In this document: positions 53,497-61,324 of the stretch, piece after piece | Layout of the letters: each line of letters starts with the position of its first letter | How positions within the stretch are numbered: the first letter of the stretch is position 1 | Source of the DNA: Nocardia vulneris | Lineage (GTDB): Bacteria; Actinomycetota; Actinomycetes; Mycobacteriales; Mycobacteriaceae | Assembly: GCF_001613425.1 (NCBI RefSeq) | Contig: NZ_BDCI01000017.1 | Coordinates: 310,001-374,000 of the forward strand | Reading direction: 5' to 3' | DNA length: 64,000 nucleotides | Translations under genes and position numbers: made by a program | The notes under the pieces: generated by a model | Told to the model about the DNA's origin: nothing | The model's database searches: none | Seen by the model: the letters and a program-made list of their open reading frames with translations, nothing else

Positions 53497-53664
53497 TCAG
53501 TACTCGAAATCGACACCGGGCAGCGGACAACACCTGCTGCGGTCGGTCGGGCAGTGCACCGTGGTGGGCGGCGGATAGGCCGCCGTCGTCCCGTATTCCG
53601 GCACCGCACCGGAAAGCTCACCGAGCCGCACGTCGAGATCGAATTCGTCTACCGGGTAAGACAT
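53497..53664 (-). CDS. Class I lanthipeptide precursor D
   Basis: A 55-residue precursor, too short for many gene callers. ATG 53664 has AGGAGG upstream. The leader MSYPVDEFDLDVRLGE carries the FDLD box that is the class I recognition motif. The core is unlike its siblings: it has Thr26, Thr27, Thr34, Thr35, Thr40 and Ser43, with Cys38, Cys45 and Cys46, and ends in DFEY. It allows up to three rings. It lies last in the precursor row, 14 bases before the lanC copy. Confidence 0.75.
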   Translation of the reverse strand: MSYPVDEFDLDVRLGELSGAVPEYGTTAAYPPPTTVHCPTDRSRCCPLPGVDFEY

Positions 53665-53679
53665 CTCGCCTCCTCGAAG

Positions 53680-53859
53680 TCAGCAGTCGGCCGTGCACCG
53701 CGGGCCGTGGTGCGTCGGACAGGTCGTACCGCAGGTCGGGCAGTGCGAATCGCTGCACCACTCGGCGTCGGTCGTTTTCGTCACCATCCCGGGCTCGACC
53801 ACGCGAGTGGGGTCGCCGATGCGGATGTCGAGATCGAATTCGTCTACCGGCAGGGACAT
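53680..53859 (-). CDS. Class I lanthipeptide precursor C
   Basis: A 59-residue precursor with AGGAG upstream of ATG 53859. Leader MSLPVDEFDLDIRIGD holds the FDLD box. The core has six Cys (35, 40, 43, 47, 55, 59) at the same positions as in precursor B, and abundant Ser/Thr (29, 30, 36, 38, 42, 45, 46, 49, 56). The pair B/C is clearly a recent duplication with divergence mostly between Cys residues. Processing site unknown; a cut near 27-30 is plausible. Confidence 0.8.
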   Translation of the reverse strand: MSLPVDEFDLDIRIGDPTRVVEPGMVTKTTDAEWCSDSHCPTCGTTCPTHHGPRCTADC

Positions 53860-53875
53860 TTCGTTCTCCTCTGCG

Positions 53876-54055
53876 TCAGCAGTACTTGGTACAGCGCGGC
53901 GGATGCTCGGTATTGCAGGCGGAGCCGCAGGTCGCGCAATGCGAATCGGCACACGTCTCGAAATCCGAGGTTCGCGCGGCCATGGCCGGGTCGAGCAATC
54001 GGCTCGGGTCGCCGATCCGGATATCGAGATCGAAATCATCAACTGGTGCGGACAT
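53876..54055 (-). CDS. Class I lanthipeptide precursor B
   Basis: A 59-residue precursor; ATG 54055 has AAGGAA upstream. The leader MSAPVDDFDLDIRIGD has the class I FDLD box. Six Cys at 35, 40, 43, 47, 55 and 59 match precursor C exactly, with the pattern CxDSHCxTCGxxC. Ser/Thr at 29, 30, 34, 38, 42, 45, 49 and 56 supply ring partners. It lies between precursors A and C with gaps of 11 and 16 bases. Confidence 0.8.
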   Translation of the reverse strand: MSAPVDDFDLDIRIGDPSRLLDPAMAARTSDFETCADSHCATCGSACNTEHPPRCTKYC

Positions 54056-54066
54056 GGTTCCTTCTT

Positions 54067-54231
54067 TCAGCAAGTCCGTTCGGTGGTCTTGCACATCGGG
54101 TAACTACTGCAGTCGTCGGAGGGACAGGCCCCTTCCGCCGTGCGCATCACCATCGGCACAGCGTGCGGCGTCGGTGCCGGCACCTCGCCGAGGCGGATAT
54201 CGAGATCGAATTCGTCTACCGGAGCGCTCAT
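54067..54231 (-). CDS. Class I lanthipeptide precursor A
   Basis: A 54-residue precursor; ATG 54231 has AAAGGAAA upstream. The leader MSAPVDEFDLDIRLGE contains the FDLD box. The core has four Cys (36, 41, 47, 54) and Ser/Thr at 31, 38, 42, 43, 49, 50 and 53. It is the first gene of the precursor row and faces the ABC exporter gene across a 216-base divergent promoter region, which contains a palindrome at 54323-54338. Confidence 0.8.
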   Translation of the reverse strand: MSAPVDEFDLDIRLGEVPAPTPHAVPMVMRTAEGACPSDDCSSYPMCKTTERTC

Positions 54232-54447
54232 CTGGTTTCCTTTCGCGTCGGCCCGAGTACCGCCGTGGAATACACGCCTCTCACCGTGCGGCACGGGCAT
54301 CCCTGGGCGACAGAGCAGGTGATCCCGGCGAGCCGGGACGATTTCCCGATCTTTCCCGGCCGCGACCTCTGCCGGACGGGAGCGCCGACGGGTGACCCTG
54401 GATCGGTGGTGCGACTACGGGGCGACGCGGCGAACACGGAGAACCGC

Positions 54448-56382
54448 ATGGGCACAACCGAATCCGCGGTTGCCCCGCTGGTCGGCGTGGACGAGCTGAG
54501 CACACCGAGCTGGATGACGGTGGACAAGCAGGTGGCCGAGGCAGGGCTGGGGCGCACGCTGCTCGCCTTGCCCGCCGGCGCCCGCGTGGTGCTCGGCCTG
54601 GCCTGGCAGGCGTCCCGGCGCTGGACCCTGCTCACAGCGGTGCTCGCGGTGGCGAGCGGCGCAGCGACCGCGTTCGGGTTGCTGGCCACCGCCGATGTCC
54701 TGACCACCTTGCTCGCACAGGGGCCGACATCGCACCGGGTGTTGTCCGCGCTGCCCGCGGTCGGCGCGGTCGTCGCCGCGCTCTCGGCCCGCGCGCTCAT
54801 CGAAAGCGGCACCGCCACAGCCGAAGCCCTGCTGAAGCCGCGGGTCGAACAGCGGGCGCGGGACCGGGCGCACACCGCCATCGCCCGCGTCGACCTGATC
54901 GCCTTCGAGGACAGCGAGTATGCCGACCTGGTCCGGCAGGGACTGCAACGCGGCATGGGCAGCATCGCCCGCTGCGTCGAGGCGATCACCGATCTGTCCG
55001 GCGCGTTCGTCCACGTGTGCGCGGCGGTAGGCACGGCCACGGTGCTGCATCCCGCGCTCGCCCCGCTGGTCCTGCTGGCGGTGCTGCCCGACGTGTGGGC
55101 CTCGGCCCGCGCCGCGAAGCTCTCCTATCAGTCGTATGTGCGCCTGGTGACCCGGCATCTGCGCACGGCGCTCGCGAGCGAACTGCTCTCCGATCGGGAG
55201 ACCGCCGCCGAACTGCGCGCGTGTACCGCCGGCCCGGCCCTGCTCGGCGAGTATCGCCGGATCAGCACCCAGATCACCGCGGAGACCAGCCGGGTCGAAC
55301 TGGCGAAGGCGCGGGTGCGGCTGGCCGGGCGCGCGATCGCCGGTCTCGGCACCGGCGCCGCCTACGCGGTACTCGGACTGCTGCTCTATCTCGACGCACT
55401 GCCCCTGGCGCTGGCCGGCACCGCGGTCGTCGCGATGCGGATGGCGACTACTGCCCTGTCGCAGACCATGATCGGCGTGAACAGCCTGTACGAGAACATC
55501 CTCTATCTCGACTTCTATTCGAACCTGCTGGAACAGACCGAGCGGCGCACGCGGCCGGCCTCGCACCGCATCGCCCCGGCCGACCCGCACGAAATCACCC
55601 TTCACGCGGTCTCCTTCACCTACCCGGGCCAGGACGAACCCGCGTTGCGGACGGTGGATCTGTCCATCAGGCGCGGCGAGGTCGTCGCCCTGGTCGGCGA
55701 GAACGGCTCGGGCAAAAGCACTTTGGCGCGTCTGATCACCGGCCTGTACCTACCGACGGCCGGGCGGGTGTGCTGGGACGGCGTCGACCTCGCCACCGTC
55801 GACGAACAGTCGATCTACCGCAATGTCGCGGTGGTCATGCAGGATCCGGCGCGCTGGCCGATGAGCGCGCGCGACAACATCCGCATCGGGCGGATCGAGC
55901 GCGCGAATCCGAAGGCGGCGCTAGGCGAAGCGGCGCGCAAGTCCGGCGCGGACGCGGTGATCGATGAATTACCTTCAGGCGAAGCGACCGTCCTTTCCCG
56001 GCGCTTCGCCAGGGGCCGGGATCTGTCCGGCGGTCAATGGCAGCGAATCAGTGTGGCGCGCGGTCTTTTTCGCGACGCGCCGGTGCTGGTGGCGGACGAG
56101 CCGACGGCGGCCATGGACGCGCGCGCCGAGCACGCGGTGTTCGAGTCCCTGCAGGAACTCAGCCGCGGCACCGGACGGGAGCCGGGCAACCGCACCACCA
56201 TCCTGATCACGCACCGCCTGGCCAATATCCGGCACGCCGACAAGATCGTCGTGCTCGACCACGGCCGCGTCGCCGAGGTGGGGACGCACTGCGAACTCAT
56301 GGCCGCGGACGGCGGCTACGCGCAACTGTTCGCCCTGCAAGCCGCCGCCTACCAGCTGGAACCGAGCACGCAGGCGGGGTAG
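54448..56382 (+). CDS. ABC exporter (TMD-NBD half transporter) of lanthipeptide cluster
   Basis: A 644-residue half transporter. A cytoplasmic N-terminal tail of about 50 residues precedes about six membrane segments (roughly 60-360). A nucleotide-binding domain follows with Walker A GENGSGKST, signature LSGGQWQR, Walker B VLVADEPT and ITHRLANIR. ATG 54448 has GGAG upstream. It lacks the N-terminal C39 peptidase of bifunctional LanT proteins, so leader removal must be done elsewhere. It is divergent from the four precursor genes and is the likely exporter. Confidence 0.8.
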   Translation: MGTTESAVAPLVGVDELSTPSWMTVDKQVAEAGLGRTLLALPAGARVVLGLAWQASRRWTLLTAVLAVASGAATAFGLLATADVLTTLLAQGPTSHRVLSALPAVGAVVAALSARALIESGTATAEALLKPRVEQRARDRAHTAIARVDLIAFEDSEYADLVRQGLQRGMGSIARCVEAITDLSGAFVHVCAAVGTATVLHPALAPLVLLAVLPDVWASARAAKLSYQSYVRLVTRHLRTALASELLSDRETAAELRACTAGPALLGEYRRISTQITAETSRVELAKARVRLAGRAIAGLGTGAAYAVLGLLLYLDALPLALAGTAVVAMRMATTALSQTMIGVNSLYENILYLDFYSNLLEQTERRTRPASHRIAPADPHEITLHAVSFTYPGQDEPALRTVDLSIRRGEVVALVGENGSGKSTLARLITGLYLPTAGRVCWDGVDLATVDEQSIYRNVAVVMQDPARWPMSARDNIRIGRIERANPKAALGEAARKSGADAVIDELPSGEATVLSRRFARGRDLSGGQWQRISVARGLFRDAPVLVADEPTAAMDARAEHAVFESLQELSRGTGREPGNRTTILITHRLANIRHADKIVVLDHGRVAEVGTHCELMAADGGYAQLFALQAAAYQLEPSTQAG

Positions 56383-56426
56383 TCGTTCCCCACGCGAAGC
56401 ACCTGGGGCCGTGCTAGCTTCAGCAC

Positions 56427-57887
56427 GTGTCTGTATTCAGTCGCCGTACCCCGTTGATTTCGGTGGCCGCACTGGGACTTGTCGCGGCGCTCACCGCATC
56501 CGCCTGCAGCTCGGATTCCGATTCCGCCGCGAAGAACGAGACGAGCTCTGCGTCGAGCGCGACGACGCAGGACAATACGAAACTCTTCCACGAGATCTAC
56601 AAGCAGTTGGTGGAGACGGATACCTCGCATTCCACCGGCAGCACCACCGTGGCCGCGGAAGCGGTCGAGCGGCGGCTGCTCGACGCCGGATTCGCCGAGT
56701 CCGATATCCAGATCTTCGAGCCGGTCGCCCGCAAGGGCAACCTGGTGCTCCGTTTCACCGGTACCGGCCAGCGCAAACCGCTGCTACTGCTCGGGCACCT
56801 CGACGTGGTCGAGGCCAAGCGCGAGGACGGCTGGACCACCGATCCGTCCAAGCTCACGGAGGTGGACGGCTTCTACGCGGCGCGCGGCTCGATCGACGAC
56901 AAGGCCATGGTCTCGGCGCTGGTATCCGGCCTGGTGCAGCTGAAGCGCGAGGGGTTCAAGCCGAATCGGGACATCGTGCTCGCGCTCACCGCGGACGAAG
57001 AGGCCGGTAAAGACAACGGCGCGAAATGGCTGATGGAGAACAAAGCCGACCTGATGAGCGCGGAGTACGGGCTCAACGAGGGCGGCCGGGCCTTGCTGGT
57101 CGACGGCAAACCCACCCTGCAGGGCGTGCAGGTGGCCGAAAAGACCTATGTGACCTACCAGGTCGAGGCCAAGGAGAACGGCGGGCACAGTTCGGTGCCG
57201 ACGCCGGACAACGCCATCTACACCCTCGGCGCCGCGCTGAATCGCCTTGCCGCCTATCGGTTCCCGGCCTCGCTCAGCGACGCGACGCGGGACAATTTCG
57301 GCGCGCTGGCCGCCAGTCGCAGCGGGCCGGAAGCCGAGGACATGCGCGCGGTCGCCGCCGGCAACCCGAGTCCGGAGGCGATCGAACGGCTTTCAGCCCT
57401 GCCCGAGTACAACGCCCAGTTGCGGACCACCTGTGTGGCGACCATGCTCACCGCGGGCGAGGCGGAGAACGCGTTGCCGCAGAAGGCCAAAGCGACGGTC
57501 AACTGCCGGATCCTCCCGCAGGACAACCCCGACGACATCGACAAGCAGTTGCGCGCGGCGTTCGCCGACGGCGGCAAGCTGACCATCACCCGCAATCTCG
57601 ATCCGGCGGGCGGCATCTCGCCGATCAACGGCGACGTGCTGGCCGCGGTCACCTCGCTGACCAAGGAACTGTTCCCTACCGCGGCCGTCAGCTCCTTCAT
57701 GTCCACCGGCGCGACCGACAGCAAATACGCGCGGAGCAAAGGCATTCCGATGTACGGGGTGAGCGGGCTGTTCATGGTGCCCGCCGACGCCGGGCGGATT
57801 CACGGCATCAACGAACGCGCGCCGATCGCCGGGCTCGAGGCCAGCCGCGAGTTCCTCTATCGCCTGGTGAAACAGCTCGCCCAGTAG
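56427..57887 (+). CDS. M20 family metallopeptidase lipoprotein
   Basis: The 486-residue protein is a lipoprotein (lipobox LTASAC, followed by a Ser/Asp-rich linker) with an M20 dinuclear zinc peptidase fold. GHLDVV carries the first ligand His and Asp, RGSIDDK the bridging Asp, and TADEEAGKDNG the Glu pair. The dimerisation domain starts near GGHSSVPTP. The family hydrolyses dipeptides or acyl amino acids. It starts at GTG 56427, 44 bases after the exporter gene on the same strand. A role in leader processing is possible but unproven. Confidence 0.85.
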   Translation: MSVFSRRTPLISVAALGLVAALTASACSSDSDSAAKNETSSASSATTQDNTKLFHEIYKQLVETDTSHSTGSTTVAAEAVERRLLDAGFAESDIQIFEPVARKGNLVLRFTGTGQRKPLLLLGHLDVVEAKREDGWTTDPSKLTEVDGFYAARGSIDDKAMVSALVSGLVQLKREGFKPNRDIVLALTADEEAGKDNGAKWLMENKADLMSAEYGLNEGGRALLVDGKPTLQGVQVAEKTYVTYQVEAKENGGHSSVPTPDNAIYTLGAALNRLAAYRFPASLSDATRDNFGALAASRSGPEAEDMRAVAAGNPSPEAIERLSALPEYNAQLRTTCVATMLTAGEAENALPQKAKATVNCRILPQDNPDDIDKQLRAAFADGGKLTITRNLDPAGGISPINGDVLAAVTSLTKELFPTAAVSSFMSTGATDSKYARSKGIPMYGVSGLFMVPADAGRIHGINERAPIAGLEASREFLYRLVKQLAQ

Positions 57888-57908
57888 CTTCGACCGACAG
57901 CGTTATCC

Positions 57909-58334
57909 ATGCTCGCCATCGCGGGACCGGCGATCGCCGCCGATTCGCTCTGGACCTTTCCGGTCGCCGTCCTGCTGATGTTCTTGCTGGACGCGATGTT
58001 TCGCGCGTTCCTGGCGGAGGTCGCGAGGCCGCTCGGGTATCGCACCGGCGAAACCTGGTCCACCCGGACTGTGCTGCTCAGCTCGGCCGGACATACTGTG
58101 CTGGCCGTGGCGCTCGCGGGCATCGTCGCGGTGAGCGGCGTCGGCGACCTGCCCGGCGCGGCGGTGCTCGGCGCGGTCCTCGGCCTCATCGCCGGGGTGC
58201 CGGTCGCGGTCTTCCTCGGGCGGGAAGCACGCGTGCCCCGGGCCATCGCCGCGCTGCACGGTGCGCACTGGATGCTGAAGCTGTTCATCGGCACCTACGC
58301 GGTGGCCGACGGCGTGTTACAGGCATTGCACTAG
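57909..58334 (+). CDS. Small integral membrane protein
   Basis: A 141-residue protein with about four hydrophobic segments (near 14-35, 55-78, 84-102 and 112-135) and few charged residues except in short loops. No enzyme motif is seen and the family is not recognised, although the size and layout recall DUF1761-like membrane proteins. ATG 57909 lies 21 bases after the M20 gene. Whether it is cotranscribed is unknown. Confidence 0.55.
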   Translation: MLAIAGPAIAADSLWTFPVAVLLMFLLDAMFRAFLAEVARPLGYRTGETWSTRTVLLSSAGHTVLAVALAGIVAVSGVGDLPGAAVLGAVLGLIAGVPVAVFLGREARVPRAIAALHGAHWMLKLFIGTYAVADGVLQALH

Positions 58335-58598
58335 CCGCGGACTCGCGTCCTGCCGCCCTGAATTTTCCCGTACCGCCTCGGGATCGGCCGCCGGTCCCGG
58401 AATCGCGGTCAGGGTCCGTGCGACCGCGGGCCGAGTCGTCAGCTGGTCCTTTCGTCGTCGAGCGCGCGGGAACGCCCGCGCCGCTCCGGGTTTCGGTCAG
58501 GGGTGATATCCGGGTTGCACCCCTACCACCGCAGTATCAGCCCGGAATGGCGCTGCGGTGGGATTCGGGCGGGGCCGTTCGATTCCTACCTTCGAGGC

Positions 58599-59162
58599 AT
58601 GGGCAACGTGGAAAACGATTCTCTCGCTGGTGAAGTCATGGGTCAGGCCGCGTCGTCGCGGTGGCGTCGGGGTATGGCCGCGTCCGTGGCGGCGCTCGCC
58701 GCACTCGGGTTGGTCGGGGCCGCGGCGGGCAGCGCGACGGCCGCGCCCGCCACCGCATGCCTGTGGGCCGGGACGGATTACGCGCAAGGTAGGGCTGTGA
58801 CGGCCGGCGGCCGGATCTTCACCTGTGCGGCCGATCGCGGAACGCCGGTCTGGGTGCGCGGCGCAGTGTCCGGCGCGCCGAGCACCGTCGCGAATCCCGG
58901 TTCGCGCACCCGCCCCACCGGCACGTTCAGCCTCGGTGCGCAGCAACCGGGCACCGAATACAACGACTACTGCGTGGGCAGTCAGCTGATCGACGGCAGC
59001 GAGGCGGTGTATCAGGTGGTCGCGGACGGGGCGGGCACGCTGCGCTGGCAAGCGGCCGGGCCGATCAGCCAGTGGATGTTCGCCCCCGGGACCGGACCGG
59101 TGCCGACCACCCGCTCGGCCGGCCTCTGCCCGGCCGAGCCGGTGCTCTGGCCGCCGAACTAA
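58599..59162 (+). CDS. Secreted protein of unknown function
   Basis: A 187-residue exported protein. A hydrophobic signal segment lies near residues 26-45 and ends in ATAAPATA. The mature part has four Cys that could form disulfides (ACLWAG, FTCAADRG, DYCVG, GLCPAE) and several Trp/Tyr. The start is uncertain. ATG 58599 keeps a charged N-terminal tail, and ATG 58641 would give a more usual signal-peptide length. The 264 bases before it hold nothing clear. Confidence 0.6.
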   Translation: MGNVENDSLAGEVMGQAASSRWRRGMAASVAALAALGLVGAAAGSATAAPATACLWAGTDYAQGRAVTAGGRIFTCAADRGTPVWVRGAVSGAPSTVANPGSRTRPTGTFSLGAQQPGTEYNDYCVGSQLIDGSEAVYQVVADGAGTLRWQAAGPISQWMFAPGTGPVPTTRSAGLCPAEPVLWPPN

Positions 59163-59174
59163 GCTCCTGCTCCT

Positions 59175-59723
59175 ATGGCCCTCAGCGCAACCCTGCACAA
59201 CTTCACCGTCCAACTGGCCGACGTCGATCGCGACGTCTACCAGGAACTGGACCTGCGGTTGGCGCGGCATCCGTCCGAAACCGCGGAGTTCATGCTCACC
59301 CGGCTGCTGGCCTACTGCCTCGAATACCAGGAGGGCATCGCGTTCAGCGACGGTGGCGTGTCCTCCACCGACGAACCCGCGGTGCTGGTGCGCGACCTCA
59401 CCGGCCGGCTCCTCGCCTGGATCGAGGTCGGCGCACCGGACGCCGAACGGCTGCACCGCGGCAGCAAGGCGGCCGAACGCACCGCCGTCTACACCCATCG
59501 CGATCCGGCGAAGGTGCTCGCACAGCTCGCCGGAAAACGCATCCACCGCGCCGCGGAGATCCCGCTCTACAGCTTCGACCGGGACTTCATCGACACGGCC
59601 GTCGCCGCCGTCGAACGCCGCAACACCGTCACCCTGTCGGTCACCGAACGCTCGCTCTATCTCGACCTGAACGGCACCGGATTCAGCACGTCGGTCGAGG
59701 AACACTCCATCGGGCAGCCCTAG
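59175..59723 (+). CDS. YaeQ-like protein
   Basis: A 182-residue protein matching the YaeQ family by length and motifs: MALSATLHNFTVQLADVDR at the start, RHPSETAEFMLTRLLAYCLE, then the Asp/Glu segments around ERLHRGSKAAERTAVYTH. Members have a PD-(D/E)XK-like fold; the activity is not established. It starts 12 bases after the preceding gene. Its end overlaps the convergent CGNR gene by four bases. Confidence 0.8.
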   Translation: MALSATLHNFTVQLADVDRDVYQELDLRLARHPSETAEFMLTRLLAYCLEYQEGIAFSDGGVSSTDEPAVLVRDLTGRLLAWIEVGAPDAERLHRGSKAAERTAVYTHRDPAKVLAQLAGKRIHRAAEIPLYSFDRDFIDTAVAAVERRNTVTLSVTERSLYLDLNGTGFSTSVEEHSIGQP

Positions 59724-60250
59724 CGCCGCCTTGCCCGATAAGCGGCGACCGCGTTGCGGTTGCCGCACGCAGTACTGCAGTAGCGCCGGGATCGATTGCG
59801 GGACAGATCGAGCACGATGCCCTCGCACGCGCTGTCGGCACAGAGCGAGAGCCTGCTCAGCTCGTCGGAGCGGATCAGGTCGATCATCGCCATCGCGGTC
59901 TCGACAGCGATGCGCACGGGCAGCGGCGCGTCCGGCGAGACGGCGTGGATGTGATAGTCGAACCCGTCGTGGCGCACCAGTTGCGGCGTCGCCCGATGCT
60001 TGGCGAGGGTCTCGTTGACCAACCGCACCGCGGTGTCCCGATCGCTGGTCAGCAGCGTACGCAGCGGGGCGCGTTGCGCGCGCACCGCCGCGAGCTCGGC
60101 GGCGTCGCCGGTCCGCACGCCGGTGTACACGTGCCTGACGAAAAACTCTTCCAGCTGGGCGATTTCGGTCAGCGTATCGGGTTCTTCGGCCGAATTGACC
60201 AGCTCGACCGCGGCCAGCAGCGACGCCTCGGTGTCATGAGCAAAAGTCAT
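59720..60250 (-). CDS. CGNR zinc-finger regulator
   Basis: A 176-residue protein with the C-terminal CGNR zinc finger: SLCADSACEG, then RRYCSTACGNRNAVAAYRAR, four Cys. An N-terminal all-alpha domain of about 120 residues precedes it. Such proteins are thought to be transcription regulators. The gene is divergent from an EamA exporter gene, a common arrangement, so it probably regulates that gene. ATG 60250. Confidence 0.8.
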   Translation of the reverse strand: MTFAHDTEASLLAAVELVNSAEEPDTLTEIAQLEEFFVRHVYTGVRTGDAAELAAVRAQRAPLRTLLTSDRDTAVRLVNETLAKHRATPQLVRHDGFDYHIHAVSPDAPLPVRIAVETAMAMIDLIRSDELSRLSLCADSACEGIVLDLSRNRSRRYCSTACGNRNAVAAYRARRR

Positions 60251-60251
60251 G

Positions 60252-60280
60252 TTGACATCTTACACACACCGCCTTAGCGT
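60252..60280 (+). promoter_or_regulatory. Sigma-70-like promoter of EamA gene (near-leaderless)
   Basis: TTGACA at 60252-60257 is followed after exactly 17 bases by TAGCGT at 60275-60280. The ATG of the EamA gene is 8 bases downstream of the -10, so the transcript would start at or within a couple of bases of the ATG. No ribosome site is present, which fits leaderless translation. Confidence 0.6.
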
Positions 60281-60288
60281 CATTACCC

Positions 60289-61281
60289 ATGACGACCATT
60301 GCTCATGACAGTGCCGTTCAGCGGCGTGTGCGATCCGGGCTGCTCTTCGCGCTGCTGTCCGCGTCGTCGTTCGGCCTCTCCGGCTCCCTGGCGCGCGGCT
60401 TGATGAACGCCGGCTGGAGCGCCGCGTCGGTGGTGGCGGTCCGGGTGCTCATCGCCGCCGTCGTCTTGCTGCCGATCGCCCTCGTCCAGCTGCGCGGCGA
60501 CTGGCAGCTGCTGCGCCGCAACGCATCCCTGATCATCACCTACGGTCTGCTGGCCGTGGCGGGCACGCAGCTGGCCTACTTCAACGCGGTCGCCGAGATG
60601 GAAGTCGGGGTGGCGCTGCTCATCGAATACACCGCCCCGATCGCGGTGGTCGGCTGGCTCTGGCTGCGCCATCGGCAGCGTCCCGGCGTCGCCACCGTCG
60701 CGGGCGGTCTGCTCGGCATCATCGGCCTCGCCCTCGTGATCGATCTGCGGTCCGGACTGTCCACCAGCTGGGTCGGCATCGCCTGGGCGCTGGCCGCCAT
60801 GATCGGCGCCGCCGCGTACTTCGTGCTCTCGGCGCAGGGCGAGGGCACGCTGCCGGGCACCGTGCTGGCGGCAGGCGCGCTGCTCATCGGCGGGCTCACG
60901 CTGCTCGCCGCGGGCGCGATCGGGCTCGTCCCGCTGCACGCCACCACGAATCCCGTTGTCTTCCAGGACTTCACCGCATCACCGTGGCCGGTGCTGCTGA
61001 TCCTGGGCACGGTGACCGCGGCGCTGGCCTACGTCTCCGGCATCGTCGCCACCCGCCTGCTCGGCTCCCGGCTGGCCTCGTTCGTCGCTCTGTTCGAGGT
61101 GCTCGCCGCGCTGGCCTTCGCCTGGGTGCTGCTCGGCGAGGCGCCCCGGGCGATCCAATTGCTCGGCGGCGTCCTGATTCTCACCGGCGTGGTGGTCGTG
61201 CGCCGCGGCGAGCTGACCGATGCGGCCCGCACCCCGGCCGTCGACGCCGTGCCGAGCGAGGTGGCGGCGGAACACCGCTGA
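60289..61281 (+). CDS. EamA family (DMT superfamily) transporter
   Basis: A 330-residue protein with ten predicted membrane segments in two EamA repeats. The first repeat ends near FNAVAEMEVGVALLIEYTAP, and the second near LLGSRLASFVALFEVLAAL, which recall amino-acid exporters of the RhtA/YddG type. It likely exports a metabolite or amino acid. It is divergent from the CGNR gene and has a near-leaderless promoter. A hairpin terminator follows it. Confidence 0.8.
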   Translation: MTTIAHDSAVQRRVRSGLLFALLSASSFGLSGSLARGLMNAGWSAASVVAVRVLIAAVVLLPIALVQLRGDWQLLRRNASLIITYGLLAVAGTQLAYFNAVAEMEVGVALLIEYTAPIAVVGWLWLRHRQRPGVATVAGGLLGIIGLALVIDLRSGLSTSWVGIAWALAAMIGAAAYFVLSAQGEGTLPGTVLAAGALLIGGLTLLAAGAIGLVPLHATTNPVVFQDFTASPWPVLLILGTVTAALAYVSGIVATRLLGSRLASFVALFEVLAALAFAWVLLGEAPRAIQLLGGVLILTGVVVVRRGELTDAARTPAVDAVPSEVAAEHR

Positions 61282-61288
61282 TCCGAAC

Positions 61289-61317
61289 GGCCGGGATCAC
61301 CGTCGGCGATCCCGGCC
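61289..61317. terminator. Bidirectional hairpin terminator
   Basis: GGCCGGGATC (61289-61298) pairs perfectly with GATCCCGGCC (61308-61317) around a 9-base loop, exactly between the convergent genes that end at 61281 and 61325. Confidence 0.75.
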
Positions 61318-61324
61318 GGGCCGG

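Noticed and set aside
54448..56382. Bifunctional LanT with C39 peptidase
   Set aside because: The first 50 residues are too short for a peptidase domain and show no catalytic Cys-His motif.
56427..57887. Dedicated lantibiotic leader peptidase
   Set aside because: M20 enzymes are exo- or dipeptidases in general; nothing in the sequence ties this one to leader cleavage beyond proximity.
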